NCBI RefSeq assembly: GCF_037893015.1
Contig: NC_133666.1
Coordinates: 658,391,848-658,455,847 of the forward strand
Source of the DNA: Macrotis lagotis
Lineage: Eukaryota; Chordata; Mammalia; Peramelemorphia; Peramelidae
Direction of reading: 5' to 3'
DNA length: 64,000 bases
The notes beneath the pieces were generated by a model, which had not been told where the DNA came from, did no database searches, and saw only the letters and a list, made by a program, of their open reading frames with translations. Positions 63,170 through 64,000 of the stretch are shown piece after piece (the stretch's first letter is position 1; the number at the start of each line of letters is the position of its first letter). Both the position numbers and the translations under genes were made by a program.

Positions 63170-63981
63170 TTTAGAAAGGTTTTATTTTAGTTTTACAATT
63201 TTCCCTCCATTCTTGTTTTCCTCCCCCCAACCCCCACAGAAGGCATTCTGTTAGTCTTTACATTGTTTCCATGATATATATTAATCTAACTTGAATGTGA
63301 TGAGAGAGAAATCATATCCTTAAGGAAGAAAAATAAAGTATGAGATAGCAAAATTACACAATAAGATAGCGGTTTTTCCCCCTAAATTGAAGGTAATAGC
63401 CTTTGGTCTTTGTTCAAACTCTATAATTCATTTTCTGGATACAGATGGTATTCTCCTTTGCAGACAGCCCAAAATTGTCCCTGACTGTTGCACTGATGGA
63501 ACGAGTGAGTCCATCAAGGTTGATCATCAACCCCATGTCGCTGTTAGGGTGTACAGTGTTTTTCTGGTTCTGCTCATCTCACTCAACATAAGTTTGTGCA
63601 AATCCCTCCAGGCTTCCCTGAATTCTTGTCTCTCCTGGTTTCTAATAGAATAGTGTTCCATGACATACATATACCACAGTTTGCTAAGCCATTCCCCAAC
63701 TGAAGGACATTCACTTAATTTCCAATTCTTTGCTACCACAAACAGGGCTGCTATAAATGTTTTTGTACAAGTGATGTTTTTACCCTTTTTCATCATCTCT
63801 TCAGGGTGTAGACCCAGTAGTGGTATTGCTAGATCAAAAGGTATGCACAATTTTGTTGCCCTTTGGGCATAGTTCCAAATTTCTCTCCAGAATGGTTGGA
63901 TGAGTTCACAGCTCCACCAACAATGTATTAGTGTCCCAAATTTCCCACATCCCTTCCAACATTGATCATTGTCCTTTCTGG
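63170..63981 (-). mobile_element. L1 LINE, 5'-truncated, with exact 17-base TSD
   Basis: About 0.81 kb of the L1 3' part, same family as 8694-9619. The minus-strand frame 63850-63527 reads CIPFDLAIPLLGLHPEEMMK, NWKLSECPSVGEWLSKLWYM and LSEMSRTRKTLYTLTATWG. CTCATGACCTTATTTTT flanks it (63153-63169 and 63982-63998) without a mismatch. The T-run at 63165-63172 is the A-tail. Confidence 0.96.
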
Positions 63982-64000
63982 CTCATGACCTTATTTTTAA

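Overview
This 64 kb window is vertebrate nuclear DNA, almost certainly from a marsupial. One multi-exon protein gene runs on the minus strand through an intron landscape packed with interspersed repeats. The commonest repeat is a roughly 150 bp tRNA-headed SINE of the WSINE1/WALLSI type (about 40 copies counted by eye). MAR1-type SINEs with an RTE-like tail, MIR/THER1-type CORE-SINEs, L1, L2, CR1/L3 and hAT fossils are also present. That mix is marsupial; the dominant WSINE-like family hints at an Australian lineage (inference, not proven).

The gene is MMP17 (MT4-MMP, a GPI-anchored membrane-type matrix metalloproteinase). Nine coding exons can be placed to the base on the minus strand, from 38904 down to the stop codon at 7435-7437. 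They equal human exons 2-10. All intron phases match and all sites obey GT/AG. Together they encode 549 residues from the Glu-Trp of the prodomain to the C-terminus, against about 550 for the same part of human MMP17. Visible landmarks are the cysteine-switch PRCSLPD, the furin site RRKR, the zinc site [11 protein letters not shown] with its Met-turn, a linker, the four-blade hemopexin domain closed by a Cys pair, and a hydrophobic GPI-signal tail. Exon 1 (start codon and signal peptide) is not seen, so intron 1 extends at least from 38905 to beyond 64000.

Layout: 1-6105 is repeats downstream of the gene. 6106-7434 is the probable 3' UTR and holds a plus-strand catalase-like fragment. 7435-38904 holds exons 10-2 with introns of 1.2-8.8 kb. 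38905-64000 is intron 1, carrying L1, L2, SINE and hAT copies, one solo retroviral LTR fossil, a polypyrimidine/polypurine pair and a few unique stretches that look like conserved non-coding DNA. In human the neighbours are SFSWAP (upstream) and ULK1 (downstream); neither is visible here.

No CRISPR, operon or novel protein system is present. The most unusual items are a 180 bp unit present twice in inverted orientation at about 96% identity in intron 3, two SINEs reduced to 34 and 53 bp yet still flanked by target-site duplications, a SINE nested head-to-head in its own family, a LINE and a SINE sharing one 3' tail, and the catalase-like fragment. Repeat boundaries were read by eye and are good to about 5-20 bases unless a duplication fixes them.
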